From: Gaeumannomyces sp. JS-464
Lineage: Eukaryota > Ascomycota > Sordariomycetes > Magnaporthales > Magnaporthaceae
Direction: 5' to 3'
Assembly: GCA_002197995.1 (NCBI GenBank)
Contig: NGZR01000001.1
Coordinates: forward strand, 9,548,001 to 9,612,000
Length of the DNA stretch: 64,000 nt
Part shown: in pieces, positions 60,401-64,000 of the stretch
Numbering within the stretch: the first letter of the stretch is position 1
How the letters are laid out: each line of letters starts with the position of its first letter
Made by a program: the position numbers and the translations under genes
The notes under the pieces: generated by a model
Database searches by the model: none
What the model saw: the letters and a program-made list of their open reading frames with translations, nothing else
What the model was told of the DNA's origin: nothing

Positions 60401-61934
60401 CGCTCCAGCATCATGGCCGACTTGATCATGCTCACGATGCCGCTGGCCCCTTCAAGGTGGCCGACGTTCGTCTTGACGGACCCGACCCACAGCGGGCGGC
60501 GCGGCGTCCGGCCCTCGTAGAACATGCGGTGCAGGGCCTCCATCTCGAGCGGGTCCCGACCTTGGTGCCCGTGCCGTGGGCCTCGACGTAGCCCGTCTCG
60601 CGCGGGTCCAGCCCGTTGTCGGCGTAGACCTTGCGCATCAGGTCGAGCTGGGCCTCCTTGTTGGGCATGGTGATGCCGTTGGTGCGGCCGTCCTGGTTCA
60701 GGCCGGTGCCGACGATGACGGCGCGGACGGGGTCGTTGTCGCGCAGGGCCGCGGACAGGGGCTTGAGGATGACGACGCCGGCGCCCTCACCGCGCCCGAA
60801 GCCGTTGGCGCGCGAGTCGAAGGCGTAGGACCGGCCGTCGGGCGACAGCAGGCCCTGCGACGACATGGAGACGAAGTGGTCGGGCAGCAGGTTCAGGTGG
60901 CTCGAAGCCAGGACGACGACGGAGGCGTCGCCGCTGCGCAGCGACTGCACGGCCAGGTGCAGCGCCGTCAGGCTCGACGAGCAGGCCGTGTCGACGGTGT
61001 AGCTGGGGCCGCGGAAGTCGAAGAAGTAGGAGACGCGGTTCGCCAGCAGGGACGGGGCGTTGCCCGTCGACTGGTGCATGGGCGCCGTGTCGAGGTCGCG
61101 CAGGTTGTTGAGCTCGTAGTCGGTGAAGGAGCCGCCGGCGTAGACGCCGACGTTACTGCCGGCCAGCGACGGCATGGGCAGGCCCGCGTTCTCGAGCGCC
61201 TCGTACGTGCACTCGAGGATCAGGCGGTGCTGCGGGTCCATGGACAGGGCCTCGCGCTCGGTGATTTTGAAAAAGGGCGCGTCGAAGAGGGCGACGTCCT
61301 CGGCCAGGAAGCAGCCGCCCGACGGGTTGTAGCAGCCCAGTCGGTCCGGGTTCGGGTGGTGGTAGCCGTCCTTGCTGAAGCGGTCCGGCGGCATGGCCGT
61401 CCAGCCGCTCCGGCCCAGGCAGCACAGCTGGTAGAAGGCCTCCGGGTCGGACGCGCCGCCCGGCAGCCGGCACGACATGCCGATGATGGCCACGGGCTCG
61501 TGCTTGGGCCCAGCCGCGGATGGGATGTCGGTGGGGAGGGGGCTGGTGTGGCCGTTTGTGTCTTCGGCAGCGGTGCCGTTGGTGCCGTTGGCGCCGTTTG
61601 CCGGGTGATGGACGCCGCCGTTGACAGTGCCGTTGGCGGTATGAGGAATGGTGCCATCCCCGTTGGCAGCAAGAGACGTATCTGTGTTGCCATTGGCATG
61701 ACCGTTGACGGCGGCAGGGGTATCATCCATACCCAAGTCGATGGTGTTTGCCGCCAGCACATGTGGGATATCCTCCTGCAGCGGTGTGTCGAGTGGTGTT
61801 TCTGAGGGTGAGCTCGTCGCCTCCAAAGAAGGTGCATCTTGGTTGATGGGTTCTAGAGGCGGCAAGACTGGTGGGACCGAGGATCTTGGCTCTGTCCCAT
61901 CTGCCCCCTCCGATTGAATGGCTCCCGGAGCCAT
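54496..61934 (-). CDS. Highly reducing iterative type I polyketide synthase (KS-AT-DH-ER-KR-ACP)
   Basis: Builds a reduced polyketide chain from malonyl-CoA. ATG at 61,934; about 2,430 residues. An NG-rich leader of ~145 residues precedes EPVAIIGMSCRLPGG. KS: VDTACSSSLTAL (~61,000), EAHGTGTKVG and VGSVKTNVGHLEGASG. AT: FVFTGQGAQWHAMG and GHSSGEIGAAYAAGAL (~59,600). DH: GHAMQEMTVFPMAGY (~58,600) and HPTLLDQF. ER: VLIHAAAGGVGQAA (~56,400). KR: IIVGGTGGIGRSIARWM (~55,700) and ALSSVAGIIGNQGQSAYAAA. ACP: YGLDSLVSIEIRNW (~54,660). No S-adenosylmethionine-binding C-methyltransferase domain and no release domain follow. Introns: 55,767-55,835 and 55,360-55,436. Frame breaks: one G short at ~60,555 just after the KS GTGTKVG, and one T extra at 56,264-56,268 in the ER; together they restore a multiple of three. 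The DH motif has Glu where HxxxGxxxxP has Gly. The product cannot be predicted. Confidence 0.92.
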
Positions 61935-63857
61935 GGCTGCTAGTCTCTGCTTACTTGAGCAGGCTGAGGGCCCTCAGGCAAACGCCAAGCACCCCAGAGC
62001 TGTCAACCGGTCCCGAGGAGTCGGTCGAGATCGACCAGCCAGGCGGTTATCTACTGCCGTGCTCCGCAGTCCTCGAGAATCAAGGTGCCGAGATCGCGGC
62101 CGTTGTGCTCATCGGCTTGCGTGATCGAGTGATCGAGTTACAGCCAACAGCAGAAAGGAACTGATGCATAAGAGAGGGATGTAGGCCGATCGAGACGTAC
62201 CCGGGAACATGCCTGCCTTTATGAGCCGCGATAGTGGCAAACCCCGCTCCGCCTTTTTTCATCCTCTCGGTCTGGAACATGGCCATTTAGAGGGGCGTCC
62301 CGCCTGTTCCGTCACTTCCCACCCGACCTCTGCCTCCGCCCGCTCCTTTCAGGCCCGCGTACGGATGGATGGGGTTGCTTGCGATAATCTGGCCTCGACC
62401 GCATCTCACGGACCGCACACACCCCTGAACGCGTGTATCCCAGTCCCCAGGACCAAAGCGCCCGGATAGCAGTCGCAACATTGTCGCTGGAGTCCGAGAG
62501 CCGCCCCTGGACGAGCGGGAGCCGCTCCCCTCTGCCATTGGTAGCGTGTTTGATAGGGCCGTCGCAGTTGATATTGCCTCCGAGCCCGGCAGTTACCTCG
62601 GGTGTCCTGCGGCAACGTCTAGGGGCTTGGCGAAGCGGCCTCCCCCCCGGTAGCGGCGTCGGCGCGTTTTTGGTGCTTGTTCTGGGGAACACGAGGCGTA
62701 CCAAAGATGCCAGCTCGCGGGTCACACAATGTCCATCTAACATATTATCAAATGAGCCGGGCCTGTCGGGCTTTCCCAAGGTGGACGCATGCAGGGCTTG
62801 CTTGCCCCGGACCGGGACATTAACCGGGTCCCTTTTTTCTTCTCGCGAGTCCCTTATCTGGCCCCTGACGGGTCTCCTTTCGGGAGTGCTAACGTCGTGC
62901 ATACACAATGCGACGGTGCTATTCGCCGTTAATTATCCGGCAATATGTCGCCGCCTGGACCGCGGTCGCCAAAGCAGGCTGGACCAGGCGCCGCACACGC
63001 ACGCCTCAATCCAACATCCATATCAATCGTCTTGGCGCTGTGAAAAGGCTGACGCATTCTCCCGCGGCCGGCACGCGGGTCACCTGATGGCGGGCGGTGA
63101 TGCTGCTCCATATCAGACGTTGACGCCTGCCCGCCGTGGTCAATGCCCCCATGTTGAACCGCTTCGGCTAATCAGCATCTGCCCCCAGGCCCAGATCCAT
63201 CATGCAGATGGCCCCCCACTGGACACAGAAGTCGGGACTGCCTCCGTGCTATCCTCTTCTAGCCTGGGGAATCTCCGGCTTGTTTGGCTCAATATCGCCG
63301 CCTGGTGCTGCCGTGCGTTGGATATGTGCACCCGCTAAGATAGGTTATCTCCGCGAGACCACCATGCACACGTCGCTTGCAACGCGTTGGGGGTCATTCT
63401 GTAGACTCGGCTCGCTGCTTCGCCGAGCCCCTACGCCGCTATCAGACTCGATCGAGGCCGCGTGTCCACCATTCGCTGCTACTTTAAGCGAAACAATGCT
63501 GTATGCGTGGTGTTGCTGGCGGACTACACCCTTCGTGCCGCCACAAGCCGCTGGAGGCGCTATAGCGACACTGGATATCACAAGCCTTTAGCGTGCCAGC
63601 GCAGGTTTCACAGCAGTTGACGCTGGATGTGTACTCTATGCATGGATGAACATTGGAAAAGAAAGAAGAAAACAAGAACCGATGGTCAATCCCAGAGAGA
63701 CGAGTAAACCAGGTTCACACCATAGCGATAAACAGTACAACTAACAGTAAAAAAAGAGGGACACGGTGGTATATGAACTGCCATCAGATGAACCCACGAC
63801 AAGCCAAGATGAACGGGCATACCCTACCCATACCACGACCCAGGTATCCATCAATAC
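61935..63857. other. PKS promoter and intergenic region
   Basis: Upstream region of the PKS (minus strand) and 3' flank of the next minus-strand gene. An open stretch on the plus strand (62,433-63,338) has no domain and looks like chance in GC-rich DNA. Separated CGG and CCG triplets occur, as in most GC-rich sequence, so no regulator site is claimed. A CATAAAG word near 62,215 (minus strand) is a weak TATA candidate. Confidence 0.35.
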
Positions 63858-64000
63858 CTACTTCTTGGCGGCCGGGTTCCTGAAGAAGAGCGAGAAGACG
63901 TCCCTGACCCAGCCGAGCCAGCCCGTCATCTGGGCGTAGGTAGTCATGAGCTTGTTGTACCTGTAGACGAAGCCCTCTAGGTTCTCGTAGTCGTGCGCGT
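63858..64000 (-). CDS. 3' end of an unidentified gene, cut by the window edge
   Basis: The last 46 codons read a well-formed C-terminus ending in TAG at 63,858: ENLEGFVYRYNKLMTTYAQM, then TGWLGWVRDVFSLFFRNPAAKK. Codon use is GC-rich like the other genes. The end is amphipathic with Trp/Phe clusters, which could lie against a membrane. It is transcribed in the same direction as the PKS and sits directly upstream of it, so it may be a tailoring enzyme of the cluster. I do not recognise the family from this fragment; a flavin-dependent oxidoreductase is only one guess. Confidence 0.6.
   Translation of the reverse strand, partial: AHDYENLEGFVYRYNKLMTTYAQMTGWLGWVRDVFSLFFRNPAAKK

Noticed and set aside
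59194..60591. 465-codon open frame on the plus strand, and a 409-codon one at 60,576-61,805
   Set aside because: Both are antisense to the PKS KS/AT region; long antisense frames are expected in GC-rich coding DNA with strong third-position bias. No domain.
62433..63338. 301-codon open frame on the plus strand upstream of the PKS
   Set aside because: No domain, signal peptide or repeat; composition like random GC-rich DNA; lies in the PKS promoter.

Overview
The window looks like a chromosome segment of a filamentous ascomycete (Pezizomycotina, most likely Sordariomycetes). Genes in the right two thirds are GC-rich and carry short GT-AG introns of about 55-190 bp. The left third is AT-rich DNA in which CpA/TpG has been turned into TpA, the mark of repeat-induced point mutation (RIP). 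Family content agrees: an ascomycete laccase with the terminal DSGL plug, a SesB-like hydrolase/NACHT/WD40 STAND protein, a Zn2Cys6 regulator and a highly reducing polyketide synthase (HR-PKS).

Layout. 1-4.45 kb: RIP-ruined Ty3/Gypsy chromovirus on the + strand, cut by the window edge. 4.5-14.9 kb: an imperfect tandem pair of ~1 kb repeat units, the second split by a complete 7.55 kb Gypsy element (216-bp LTRs, target duplication GTTAC), then a pogo/Fot1-like transposase tail. 15.05-23.76 kb: an NB-ARC/TPR NLR gene cut in two by a second complete Gypsy element (282/283-bp LTRs, target duplication GACGG). 24.0-24.8 kb: an 807-bp inverted-repeat element with an 8-bp target duplication. 25.0-28.7 kb: a small secreted Cys-rich protein and a secreted laccase, both on the minus strand. 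28.8-38.1 kb: gene-poor. 38.2-46.8 kb: a second small secreted protein, the SesB-NACHT-WD40 gene and a fructosamine-kinase-like gene. 48.5-61.9 kb: secreted short tyrosinase, Zn2Cys6 factor and an HR-PKS (KS-AT-DH-ER-KR-ACP, no C-methyltransferase). 63.86 kb to the end: the 3' end of another minus-strand gene.

How the genes may work together. Tyrosinase, regulator, PKS and the gene at the right edge are the likely core of a polyketide cluster that runs past the window: the PKS makes a reduced chain, the regulator controls it, and the secreted copper oxidases (tyrosinase, perhaps laccase) could oxidise a phenolic product. The copper-oxidase link is inference. The two STAND genes are the self/non-self recognition type common in repeat-rich fungal regions.

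Caution on reading frames. Many recognisable genes are broken by single-base length changes in short homopolymer runs: laccase, kinase-like gene, regulator, PKS, first secreted protein and both NLR genes. The tyrosinase and several multi-kb stretches are clean. Either the assembly has homopolymer errors or parts of this region are decaying; the sequence alone does not decide. CDS spans are therefore gene extents, not error-free frames.
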